Source: Scylla paramamosain
Taxonomy: Eukaryota > Arthropoda > Malacostraca > Decapoda > Portunidae
Length of the DNA: 64,000 bases
Assembly (NCBI RefSeq): GCF_035594125.1
Contig: NC_087163.1
Location: 11,132,001 to 11,196,000, forward strand
Direction of reading: 5' to 3'
Of this stretch, positions 12,354 through 22,997 are shown in pieces. Position 1 is the stretch's first letter. The number at the start of each line of letters is the position of its first letter. Under the pieces are notes generated by a model. The model saw only the letters and a program-made list of their open reading frames with translations. It had not been told where the DNA came from and ran no database searches. The translations under genes were made by a program, and so were the position numbers.

Positions 12354-12824
12354 CAGTAAAATCCCTCTTTTCTGGCATCAACAGGACTGCCGACATGCCA
12401 GATACTTGAATATTGCCGGATACTTGAATAGAAGTTAAATTATGTCCACAATCACCACCCTACACTCACGCATCTTACCATAACAAAGATCAGCTGATCT
12501 TAATCAGCAGCTGATCTGATCAGCTGCTTAAGTGTAAGCACAACACGCTTCCTCTTTTCTACAACTTTAGGCATGATGAAGGCGTCAGGGGATAAACAGT
12601 GCACACGCGGGACTGAGTCACTGAATAAACACAGTGCAGTGGGCCGCGGGTGGTGCAAAGCAGTGCGCTCTGGTGGCGAGGGGACAAAGTATGCCTCGCG
12701 CGGGAATTTTAATCGATTTTATGAGTACACATTGATTTTTTATTGATTTTAAGGCTCTGGGAAAAATGTGCCGGATACTTGAAGCTGCCGGATATTTGAA
12801 TGCCGGATGAGAGGGATTTTACTA
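12354..12824. mobile_element. Tigger/pogo-like MITE with TA target site
   Basis: Terminal inverted repeats start AGTAAAATCCCTC and continue with a (T/C)CTGGCAT or TCCGGCAT segment. The left copy starts at 12354 and the right ends at 12824, with TA on both sides (12352-12353 and 12825-12826). Subterminal copies of GCCGGATACTTGAA lie inside both ends. A CAGT-starting TIR with TA target site fits Tc1/mariner-type elements, especially Tigger. At 471 bp with no transposase it is non-autonomous. A palindromic TCAGCTGATC cluster sits at 12488-12525. Confidence 0.75.
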
Positions 12825-12853
12825 TACATAATTATCATGTTTACCTTCATTTA

Positions 12854-13012
12854 AACAACTGGTCAATTAATTAACTAACCTGTTTTTTACTAATGTCTTG
12901 TTATTTCTCTGTAGGAGCCACTCTTCATAATTATTATGAAGAGTAGCTCCTATGGAGAAATTGCAAGACATAAGTAAGAAACAGGTTACTTAATTCATTG
13001 ACCAGTTGCTTA
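12854..13012. repeat. ~78-bp-arm inverted repeat inside piggyBac remains
   Basis: The left arm (about 12854-12931) and right arm (about 12933-13012) are imperfect reverse complements centred on CATAATTATTATG. They share blocks such as GAAGAGT(A/G)GCTCCTA, ACAGGTTA and TTGACCAGTTG. The right arm belongs to the transposase reading frame, so the left arm is an inverted duplicate of coding sequence. Confidence 0.8.
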
Positions 13013-13295
13013 GAGACACAAGGTCAGTAAATTCAGAAGGAATGGCATGGGATTTGTTCATAACATCTGAAATGGTTTCCAATATTGTGCACCATACTAA
13101 TCAGAAAATTGAAAATGTAATTGCAGAAATTTCTCTGAGGCCTTTGAATAATGATAAAGTCCCATCACACATCAGGGTAACAAATTGCAATTATTTTTTT
13201 TCTTTTTTTTTGGGGGGGGCTTTGCTGTATGCAAGTGGATTATTAGGCCAAAACAAATATATAAAACACCTTTCAGGGAAGAGATTGGTCACTGC

Positions 13296-13434
13296 TTCAC
13301 ATGTCTGGGGGTTCAAAGGTGCTTTGACCCTTTTATGGGACTGGCATTTCAGTGGGCATTTTTTTTTATTGGATTTTTGTTGCGCTTGGCCAGTGTCCCT
13401 CCTACATATATTTAAAAAAAAAAAAAAAAAAAAA
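13296..13434 (+). mobile_element. short LINE-A 3' tail, internally deleted
   Basis: It starts with sequence matching the LINE-A coding region (GCTTCACATGTCTGGGGG, as at 51890). It then jumps directly to the LINE-A 3' untranslated region (TTGACCCTTTTATGGGACT; TTGGATTTTTGTTG) and ends in poly(A) at about 13413-13434. The insertion splits the piggyBac-like pseudogene. Confidence 0.8.
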
Positions 13435-14175
13435 CTGTATTTGGAGCAGTAATGTTTGTGAATAGATTTGGATTTTTCCATGCAAACCCAACTTTTGACA
13501 ACATTGATATCAAACATCAGAGATGGTTACATGACTGGTTTGCTGCAGTCAGGGATTTTATAAAAAGTTTTTAATGACCATGCCTGTTCAGTGATGGAGC
13601 CGTGTGACTTCTTGACCATTGATGAAAATTTATATTCTTGTAGAAATCAAATAGGATTCAGACAGTACAACAAGAGTAAACCTACATGATATGGCCTGTT
13701 GTATAAATCTGTGAACACAGTAAGAATTTCATTCACCTTCAGGATGATAGTATACTCAGGTAAACCTTCTGGAAAGACTGCATCCCACTACATCTGTGGC
13801 TCACTTCCAACAGTGAAGGTTCTTGTAAGTCTGATATAAGAATTTCTAGACCTTAGTGGTAGTTTAGACAGACTGTACTAGCCTAGAGTTGTTTGAGTGC
13901 CTTCAAACACAAGGTATTGCTGCGTGCGTAGGTACTATAAATTGCATGAGAAAAGGCATACCACCAGACATAAAGGCAGCCACTGGAAGGGAAGGTCATA
14001 CCAGGTGTACCTGACTAAAAATAATGAGAAAATGACAGAATTATCATGTAATACCCAACAAAAGTAATTGTAAGAAAAAGTATTGCTTCTCAGTACAGTC
14101 CCCTATAATATTAGGAATTACCAAAGATGATGTTGCAAGAAAGCCAGTCATATATAAATTGTATGATTTTACTAA

Positions 14176-14639
14176 GGGCACTATCACACGGGCGACTTAG
14201 TCGCTGCGACTGCAAAGCGATTTACCCGCCGGCGAATCGCTTTGGAGACATGTTCCATAGAACTGCATGTTAAAACCGTGGGGGATGTCACACGGGCGGT
14301 TTAGTCGCTCAGCCGCGGCAATTTGAACGCGATTCCCCGGTTACAACCGCCGCGACTGAGTCGCCTGGCTATGTCAGACGGGCGGTGCTACGGTGCTGCT
14401 TACGTCGCTTTCGTAGCAAAAGCGTTAACAAAAGCAATTCCTCCGCTGCAGAACTCACAGTCAACACAACTTTCCACTTCCACTGCGCATCTTCAACTGA
14501 CGGCCACCGAGTATAATGTCAGACGGACGATTTAGTCGCTGCTGAATCGCTGCGATTCAGCAGCAACTAAATCGTCCGTCTGACATAGTCTAGGCGATTT
14601 ACCCGCCGGCGACCAAAAGTCACCCGTGTGACAGTGCCC
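14176..14639. mobile_element. PIF/Harbinger-type MITE, TAA target duplication
   Basis: Terminal repeats begin GGGCACT(A/G)TCACACGGG at 14176 and end with the complement at 14639. The trinucleotide TAA flanks both sides (14173-14175 and 14640-14642), the TWA duplication typical of PIF/Harbinger. The 464-bp interior is GC-rich and rich in short palindromes built from CGACTTAGTCGC and GATTCAGCAG, with no transposase. It lies inside the piggyBac-like pseudogene next to the TKG codons, so it is younger than that gene's insertion. Confidence 0.85.
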
Positions 14640-14757
14640 TAAGGGATGAACTGACATAATAGATCAGAGAATAAATTTTCATATAATGCACACTAAAATC
14701 TTGCATATGGAAAGGGAATGCCCTACCATTATTTGCAGACAAAGCTTGTTAGCCTTA

Positions 14758-17096
14758 TTTTTTTTTCTAATGTAGGAAAGACACTGGCCAAGGGCAACAA
14801 AAATCCAATAAAATAAAGCCCACTGAGATGCTGGTCCCCGAACAGGGTCCAAAGCAGTGGTCAAAAATTGAAGGATAAGTATCTTGAAACCTCCCTCTTG
14901 AAGGAATTCAAGTCATAGGAAGGTGAAAATACAGAAGCAGGCAGGGAGTTCCAGAGTTTACCAGAGAAAGGGATGAATGATTGAGAATACTGGTTAACTC
15001 TTGCATCAGAGAGGTGGACAGAATAGGGGTGAGAGAAAGAAGAAAGTCTTGTGCAGCAAGGCTGCGGGAGGAGGGGAGGCATGCAGTTAGCAAGATCAGA
15101 AGAGCAGTTACCATGAAAACTATGGTAGAAGATAGCTAGAGATGCAACATTGCAGTGATGAGAAAAAGGCTGAAGACAGTCAGTTAGAGGAGAGGAGTTG
15201 ATGGGATGAAAAGCTTTTGATTCCACCCTGTCTAAAAGAGCAGTATGAGTGGAACCCCCCCAGACATGTGAAGCATACTTCATACATGGATGAATAAGGC
15301 CATTGTAGAGAGTTAGCAGCTAGGAGGATGAGAAAAACTGGCAGAGACATCTCAGAATGCCTAACTTCATAGAAACTGTTTTAGTTAGAGATAAGATGTG
15401 AAGTTTCCAGTTTAAATTATAAGAAAAGGACAGACTGAAGATGTTCAGTGTAGGAGAAGGGGACAGTTGAGTGTCAATGAAGAAGAGGGGATAGTTGTCT
15501 GGAAGGTTATGTCGAGTTGATATATAGAGGAATTGAGTTTTTGAGGCATTGAACAATACGGTACTAAGATTGCTCTGCTCCAATCAGAAATTTTAGAGAG
15601 ATCAGAAGTCAGGTGTTCTGTGGCTTCCCTGCATAAACTGTTTAATTCTTGAAGGATTCGATATCTATAAAAAAATGTGGAAAAGTGCAGGGTGGTATCA
15701 TCAGCGTAAGAGTGGATAGGACAAGAAGTTTGATTTAGATCACTGATAAGTAATAGGAAGAGAATGGGTAACAGGAAAGAACCCTGAAAAACACCACTGT
15801 TAAAAGATTTAGGAGAAGAACAGTGCCCATTTACCACAGTAGCAATAGAATGGTCAGAAAGGAAACTTGAGATGAAGTTACAGAGAGAAGGATAGAAGCC
15901 ATAGGAGGGTAGTTTGGAAATCAAAGCTTTGTGCAACACTCTATCAGAAGCTTTTGATATGTCTAAGGCAACAGCAAGTTTCACCAAAATCTCCAAAAGA
16001 GGATGACCAAGACTCATTAAGAAAAGTCAGAATATCACCAGTACAGCAGCCTTGACAGAACCCATACTGGCAATCAGATAGAAGGTTGTGAAGTGATAGA
16101 TGTATAAGAATCTTCCTGTTGATGATAGATTAAAAAATTTAGATAGGCAGGAAATTAAAGCAATAGGATGGTAGTTTGAGGGATTAGAATGGTCACACTT
16201 TTTGGGAACAAGCTGAATTTAGGCAAACTTCCATCAAGAAGGATAGGTAGATGTTGACGGACAGAGTTAGCGAGGGTATGGAAAACATCATTGTGAAGAA
16301 TTTTAATAGGTAGCATGAAGTAGTCAGAGGGTGGAGAAGAGGGAGGAACAAGCCCTGAATTGTTTAAGGTAGAGTTTTTGGCAAAGGTTTGAGCAGTGTT
16401 CAGCTTTAGAGATAGATGTGACAGGAGTGGTGCCATCTGGTAGAAATAAAGGAGGGAAGGAAGAAGAAGCAGTTACTGGAAATGTTTTTGGCTAGATGCC
16501 AGAAGTAATGAGGGGAGATAGATTCTGAAATATTTTGATACTTTCTATTAATGAAATTTTTTGGCTAGTTGGAGAACAGATCTGGTATGGTTCTGGGCAG
16601 AAATATAAAGTGCATGAGATTCTGGTGATAGAAAGCTGAAGCTCAAGTACCTTTTATGGGCCACCTCTCTATCATGTATAGCATGAGGACAGATTGTGTT
16701 AAACCAAGGTTTGGAAGGTTTAGGTCGAGAAAAAAAGAGTGAGGAATGTATGCCTCCATGCCGGACACTATCACCTTTGTTATGTACTTGGCACACACAG
16801 ACAGGTCTCTGACATGGAAGCAGTAGTCATTCCAAAGAAAATCAGCAGAATGCCTCCTCAAGTCCCCCCAACTAGCAGAGGCAAAATGCCAGAGGCACCT
16901 CTGCTAAGGGGTATCCTGAGGAGGGACTGGAGCAATAGGACAAGATACAGATATGAGATTGTGATCGAAGGAGCCCCACAGAGAAGAGAGGGTAACAGTA
17001 TCAGCAGAAGGATTAGAGGTTAGGAAATGGTCAAGAATGTTGGCTGTATCTCCAAGGCTGTCTGGAATACGAGTAGGGTGTTGCACCAATTGCAAT
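14758..17096 (-). pseudogene. LINE-A copy, 5'-truncated, minus strand
   Basis: The copy reads from poly(T) at 14758 (its poly(A) end) through the 3' untranslated region and the C-terminal region (KAFHPINSSPLTDCLQP, LWNSLPASVF). Then come the RT with HSYADDTTLHFS (YADD catalytic motif), SGVFQGSFL (usual SGVPQGSVL) and VALDISKASDRVLHK. It continues into the linker and the end of the APE-type endonuclease ([13 protein letters not shown]), stopping at GGTGTTGCACCAATTG. Several frameshifts and stops break it. The missing 5' end and the poly(A) tail fit target-primed reverse transcription. Its 5' end faces the LINE-A copy at 17482. Confidence 0.9.
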
Positions 17097-17481
17097 TGCA
17101 ATCTGGGAATTGAGAAATAATATGAATATTTGAGACTGAGATCTTGGCTTGGTGCAGAAGAGTACGTCTTTCTCACTGAAGTCAGTAATATTCAAGATAT
17201 CCAGAACCAAGGTTCTCGGCTCTTGTTATACAACTCATAAAAAGTCTCTTTCACAAGATGTCACAGATGAAGTGGAAACTTGTAGGAAATGATAACTCAA
17301 TGTAGTTATGGAGAAATTTTGCAATTAATGTTTGAGATCTAAATTTGTTAATAAACAGAATTAGGCTCTGGCAGTATGCGGGTCTATTAACTAAGATGTT
17401 CAAGAACAATCTGAGAGGAGAGATGGGTTATAAACTTTTAGGGATATTGAAGAAAACTTATTCTTAATCAGGCAGAACGAT
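17097..17481. other. spacer between head-to-head LINE-A copies; dispersed repeat
   Basis: No known gene. Bases about 17330-17465 resemble 46062-46203 in one plus-strand frame: both contain VCG(S/T)I, then DVQE or NVQE, then TFRDI or TIKDI with stops at the same relative place. This indicates a shared, unidentified repeat or pseudogene. Confidence 0.4.
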
Positions 17482-20400
17482 CAACACCTGCCGAAATGAT
17501 AATTACTCCCTGTAAGGTCTTAAGCACTGGATCAGTGGGTGCTATGAACTTATCATTAAACCTAGTTGTGACCTCACTGAATGTTTCCCTTTGTGTCTCA
17601 CATTACAAGGGGGAAGTCACAGCCTACCCTCTAAAGACAACTCTTTTCCTTCACACAAAACTACAAGCACCTACTTACACACACACACACACTTCACTCA
17701 AAATTAAAAATTATCATGGCGACTCCTACACCAGCCTTGGAGTCCCCATCTGGGGAGGGCGATCACAGCTGTCCCCAGGTTGGACTGCTCTTCTGTTATC
17801 GACCCTAAGTGTCTTGACACTCCCTTAACTTTTTCTTCATTAACTTCTGCAGCATTTGCAGTCTTAGACCTAATTTTCAATCAGTAGACCACCACCTCTC
17901 CTCTGCTAAACCTCATCTTTTCCTCACTGAAACACAGGTGTCTGAGGCAAATAACAGTACTGCCTTTTCTGTTCCCTCCTACTTTCTCTATCCTCATTCT
18001 CAATCCAAAGCTGGATGTTGCACTTATGTGCAAAATGACTTAACCTACTCTCGTGCCCATGCTCTTGAACTTTCCGAGTTTTTCACCATCTGGCTACGAC
18101 TACAGAGTCACTCTCAAACTAAATTTACCTGTGCTGTATACCTTTCACCTAACTCATCTGACTATAAGAAATTCTTTGACTAGTTAACTTCCAAAGTGGA
18201 GAACATTCTGACTCTCTTCCCTTTTGCAGAGATCTCCATTCTTTAAGACTTCAATGTTCACCACCAGCTTTGGCTTTCCTCTCTCTTCAATGATCATCCT
18301 GGTGAACTAGCCTTCATTTTTACTATCCTCCATGACTTAGACCAATTGGTGCAACACCCTACTCATATCTGTCTTGGAGATATGCCCCACAATCTTGACC
18401 TTCTCCTAACCTCTAATCCTTCTGCTTATGCTGTCATCCTCTCTTTTTCATTGGGCTCTTCTAATCATAATCTTATATCTATATCTTGTCCTATCACTCC
18501 TATCCCTCCTCAGGATCCCTCAAAGTAGAGGTGACTCTGGTGTTTTGCCTCTGCTAGTTGGGGGACCTGAGGAGCTATTTTGCTGATTTTCCTAGGAATG
18601 ACTACTGCTTCCGTGACAGAGACCTGTCTCTATGTGCCAAGTGCATAACAGAGGTGATAGTGTCTGGCATGGAGGCATACATTCCTCACTCTTTTTTCTC
18701 AGCCTAAACCTTCCAAACCTTGGTTTAACACAGCCTGTTCTCATGCTATACATGATAGAGAGGTGGCCCAGAAAAGGTATTTGAGCCTTCCATCACCAGA
18801 ATTTCATGCACTTTATATTTCTGGCCAGGACCATACAAAGTATGTTTTCCAACTAGCCAAAACTACATTAATAGTTAAGTTACATTAATAGTAAAGTTAC
18901 ATTAATAAAACTCATTAATATAAAGTGTCAAAGTCTTTCAAGATCTAACTCCCCTCATGACTTCTAACATCTAGCTAAAAACATCTCAAATAACTTTGCT
19001 TCTTCTTCTTTCCCTACTTTATTTCAATCAGATGGCACCACTGCTATCACATCTATCTCTAAAGCTGAACTCTTTGCTCAAACCTTTGCTAAAAACTCTA
19101 CCTTGAAAGATTCAGGACTTGTTCCTCCCTCTCCTCCATCCTCTGACTACTTCATGCTACCTATTAAAATTCTTTGCAATGTTTTCCATGCCCTCGCTGG
19201 CCTAAGCCCTCGGAAGGCTTATATACCTGAAGGGCTTCTTCCTATTGTTCTCCAAAACTGTGCCTCCATGCTTACACCTTGCCTAGTCAAACTCTTTCAA
19301 CTCTGTTAACATCTACCCTTACTTCTTGCTGGAAGTTTGCCTACATTCAACCTGTTCCAAAAAAGGGTGACAATTCTAATCCCTCAAACTAACGTCCTAT
19401 TGTTTTAATTTCCTGCCTATCAAAAGTTTTTAATCTATCCTCAACAGGAAGATTCTTAAACATCTATCACTTCATAACCTTCTATCTGATCATTAGTATG
19501 GGTTACATCAAGGCCACTCTACTGGTGATCTTCTGACTTTCCTTACTGAGTCTTGGTCATCCTCTTTTAGAGATTTTGGTGAAACTTTTGCTGTTGCCAT
19601 AGACATATCAAAAGCTTTTGATAGAGTCTGGCACAAAGCTATGATTTCCAAACTACCCTCCTACAACTTCTATCTTTCTCTCTAACTTCATCTCAAGTAA
19701 CTTTCTGATCGTTCTATTGCTGCTATGGTAGATGGTCAACGTTCTTCTCCTAATTCTATTAACAGTGGTGTTCCTCAGGGTTCTGTCCTGTCACCCACTC
19801 TCTTCCTATTATTCATCAATGATCTTCTAAACCAAACTTCTCCTATCCACTCCTACAATGATGATACCACTATACACTTTTCCACTTCTTTTCATGAACA
19901 TCCAACCTTCAGGAAGTAAACAGTTCATGCATGAAAGCCATAGAATGTCTGACTCCTGATCTTTTCAAATTTTCCGACTGGGATAGAGGAAATTTAATTT
20001 TTTTACTGCCTTAAAAACTCAATTCTTCCATCTATCAACATGACACAACCTTCCAGATGACTATCCCCTCTTCTTCATTGACACTTAACTGTCCCTCCCT
20101 TCTTCTACACTGAACATCCTCGGTCTGTCCTTTATGTATAATCTAAACTGGAAACTTCACATCTCATCTCTAGCTAAAACAACTTCTATGAAGTTAGGCG
20201 TTCTGAGTCGTCTCCACCAGTTTTTCTCATGCCCCCAGCTACTAACTCTATACAGGAGTCTTATCCGTCCATGTATGGAGTATGCTTTACATATACAGGA
20301 GAGGATGTCCACTAATACCACTCTTTTAGGTAGGATGGAATTAAAAGTTTTCAGTCTTATCAACTCCTCTCCTCTCTAACTGATTGGCTTCAGCCTCTCT

Positions 20401-20777
20401 CTCATCACTGCAATGTTGCATCTCTTGCTATCTTCTACCATTATTTTCATGTTAACTGCTCTTCTGATCTTGCTTACTGCATGCCTCCCCCTCCCCCCAT
20501 GGCCTCACTGCACATGACCTTCTTTCTCTCACCCCTATTCTGTCCACCTCTCTAATGCAAGAGTTAACCAGTATTCTTAATCATTCATCCCTTTCTTTGG
20601 TAAACTCTGGAACTCCCTTCTTGCTTCTCTATTCCTATGACTTGAACTCTTTTAAGAGAAAGGTTTCAAGACACTAATCCTTTAATTTCTGACAACCACT
20701 TCTGACTCTGTTCAGGGCCCAGCACCTTAGTGGGCCTTTTTTTATTATAATTTTCTTGCCCTTGGCCAATGCCCCTC

Positions 20778-20821
<44 letters not shown>
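17482..20821 (+). pseudogene. LINE-A copy, near full length, plus strand, degenerate
   Basis: It starts at CAACACCTGCCGAAATG, close to the family 5' end, with about 235 bp of leader. The family ATG (MATPTPA) is at 17716. The endonuclease is visible as [12 protein letters not shown], CTYVQNDLTYS and [10 protein letters not shown] (usual SSDHNLIS). The RT keeps PKKGD, DISKAFDRVWHKAMIS, SGVPQGSVLSPTLF and HSYNDDTTIHFS, where the YADD motif reads YNDD. The thumb is [16 protein letters not shown]. The 3' region is followed by poly(A) at about 20780-20821. Stops and frameshifts occur throughout, so it is dead, and the Ala-to-Asn change next to the catalytic Asp pair is a further defect. Confidence 0.9.
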
Positions 20822-20824
<3 letters not shown>

Positions 20825-21483
20825 ATTACCAGTCATCTTCTTGGGCCTACAAACTATGACAATAAAATCTGGTTACTTGCCATTTACCACCATAACAGAA
20901 AGTCAGCTGCTCTTCCTGTGCATATTAGTTGACCAACAATCTATCAAGTTTTAAGAGAAATTCATTCAGAAACTAGTGATCCATATGTATCAGTTCCCAA
21001 CAATTACTATTATTATATATATGTATATTCATCCTTTCATATTCATCCCAGGTGTACTATGGCCAGCCAGTCTATTCTATTTTAACCCTTCTCCTCCTTC
21101 TCTAACTCTCAAGGGAATCTTGCACACACTTCCAGTCCTTAGGGAAAACACCAGTGTTCATTCTTAGTCCGTGCTGGTCATTGGCTAAAAAAAACAAGAT
21201 CTGTCATTGGCTGTTTCATCACATTTCATGGCATCTCATTGATCATTTCTTCCCCCCCACCAAAACCAAAACATGATCCATTTGGCTCAGATAAGTACAG
21301 ACCGCATGGTAGCGAGCTCTCTCAGTTCCAGTCAGTCACCCAGTTACAAGCAGTCTTGGTCTCTCACTCAGTTCTGCTCAGTCACAGTCTGTCTTGAGAG
21401 ACACTGCTCAGTCATCATTTCATATCACTTCAGAGAGAGAGAACAATCAATCAATCATCACGTTACAATCTCGTCTCATATCA
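20822..21483. other. unassigned; possible upstream LTR sequence of the Gypsy-like element
   Basis: No gene. The stretch 21290-21480 is rich in CAGTCA/CTCAGT-like short repeats of the kind seen in LTR U3 or R regions, but I could not find a matching second LTR after 27877. Left unassigned. Confidence 0.3.
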
Positions 21484-21715
21484 AGTGTGTACATTCTACC
21501 TATTATTAAATCAAGAACTCTCATCATACATGTCTTTTACACACACGCACCAACTATATCAACTTAAACCCATGACCTCCAAGCTACTAGAACTACTGCC
21601 TCACTACCAACACACCAAGCATCATCAACTGAGCAAGTATCATCATTTAAACTCAAAACATGGAAACAAGTGGGTGGTCAGGAGCAGATCAATCGGTTCG
21701 ACAAAAGTGGTGGTC
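21484..21715 (+). repeat. Gypsy-associated leader repeat, copy 1
   Basis: This ~230-bp segment starts GTGTACATTCTACCTATTAT and closely matches 32331-32575. It carries ACACCAAGCAT(C/T)ATCAACTG and AGTATCATCAT. It precedes the Gag-Pol remains of a Gypsy-like element here and a Gypsy-like Pol end there, so it is probably the LTR end plus leader. Termini and primer-binding site are not resolved. Confidence 0.55.
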
Positions 21716-22548
21716 AGCGGTGTTGTGTGATCGAAGACACACGAACTCACAGGTACACACAGAGACACGAATATCACGCCCTATCACAGGCGAGTTGCAA
21801 GGCTGATATGTCAAGTGCTCTCTCTCTCTCCTGTCTGCTCACACATGACTAGCCCGTAGCCGCACACTGCTCATTGCTACACCTTGTCACTGCTGCTCCT
21901 CGCCGCTGGTCGTTATTCCAGCTTTCCTCCTGAGGAATGGGTGTCCCTTGGCTTCTCCCCTGAGCCACCCCAGTGCTCATGGACTTCGCTCCTTCCCCGA
22001 GCCAACCCCCACCCAACACCCTCTCCAACAGTGCTCACGGCCTCACCAATCCTATTCCTGGGATGCTCTATGCGCCCAGCAGTGTTCCTCCAGTCATCTG
22101 CTGTCACTTCATCGCCAACATTTAAGTATCCAATTTGATCCAGATTATTCTTGCCTTTCCACTCTTCCTTCTTCTGTTATTAAGTGGTGCCTATCTGTCT
22201 ATTTATCTAATTCTCTATTTGTCTGTTTGTCTGTCTGTCCGCCTATCCGTCTCCTACCATCTGTCTGTCTGTCTGTCTGTCTGTCTAACACTGTTTATGT
22301 TATTCCCTTCTGTCTGAAATAATTTCCAGAGTCACTCTAAGCTTGGAACCACCCATTCTCTTCTCAATTTTTCAAAATCTATCTCACAGAACGTCTGCTC
22401 ACACACTAATCCTTACCAAGCAGAAAACATTGCTTCCTCTCTGAGCTCAGAATTTATCACTCAGCTCCAAAACTCAAATTGGTTTATAAATGACTCACTG
22501 TCATCATATGGGTTAAAAAGGCTCAAAGCTTATATCTTGTTCAACCTC
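21716..22548 (+). other. probable Gypsy leader/Gag region, no intact frame
   Basis: No protein family is recognisable. A (TCTG)n tetranucleotide tract lies at about 22200-22288. By position this would be the leader and capsid part of the degraded element that follows. Confidence 0.35.
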
Positions 22549-22975
22549 CTTCCTTGATGCTCTCAGTTTCCAGGTCCCAGATAACATCGAATTCCACAGA
22601 TCAGATTATATGTATGATGTCTGCAAAATCATTTGATAAGCATCCCCTTCCCACCTCTGAACCTGTTCAGGCTCTCGCTGTTTCCTCACCTGACTCACTC
22701 ATCTTTCCTTATCACCCACCTTCTATTTCTTCTTCTCCTTCTCATGAACATTACATTAGACGCACATCCCCTTCATCTCACTATCAGTACACTCGATCAA
22801 AATTGTGATCAAGAAATGGAACCTGCAACCATTGCAAGCTACCTGATCATGTTCTCACGCAGTGTAGGGTTGTTCTCCATAGTTCAGGAAGACACTCCTT
22901 CAATCCTGAAGCATTCTGTTCCTTCCACAAAAGGGTAGGTCATTTCTTACGTGATTGCAGGCATTATCATGCACC
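22549..22975 (+). pseudogene. Gypsy-type Gag nucleocapsid remnant
   Basis: Across two frames the plus strand gives two zinc-knuckle-like motifs: CNHCKLPDHVLTQC (C-x2-C-x4-H-x4-C) at about 22823-22864, and CSFHKRVGHFLRDC (a C-x2-H-x4-H-x4-C variant) at about 22919-22960. A Pro/Ser-rich stretch precedes them. Two tandem knuckles before a protease are the layout of Gag nucleocapsid in Ty3/Gypsy elements. Upstream capsid sequence is not recognisable and stops interrupt the frame. Inactive remnant. Confidence 0.6.
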
Positions 22976-22997
22976 ATCTCAGGTTCCACAAACATCA

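Larger units (their letters stand above)
12933..14750 (+). pseudogene. piggyBac-type transposase pseudogene, multiply interrupted
   Basis: Read across frame breaks, the plus strand follows the DDE_Tnp_1_7 (piggyBac) domain. AWDLFITSEMVSNIVHHTN is the N-terminal helix region. LTIDEN and then GFRQYNKSKP stand for the LSIDE...RQYxPxKP catalytic block, and FRMIVYSGKPSG for the YTG block. RKPVIYKLYDFTKG and TDIIDQRINF stand for the conserved KP...TKGG(V/T)D..DQ block holding a catalytic Asp, and MEREC continues the C-terminal region. It is interrupted by a LINE-A tail (13296-13434) and a Harbinger-type MITE (14176-14639), and carries many stops. The right end is cut by a LINE-A copy at 14758. It may be related to, but differs in its N-terminus from, the element at 1211. 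It is dead. Confidence 0.78.

Noticed and set aside
12160..12396. A host-gene exon on the minus strand
   Set aside because: The frame looks protein-like, but it extends into the Tigger-like MITE, has no homologue I recognise and no neighbouring exons; kept only as an unassigned remark.
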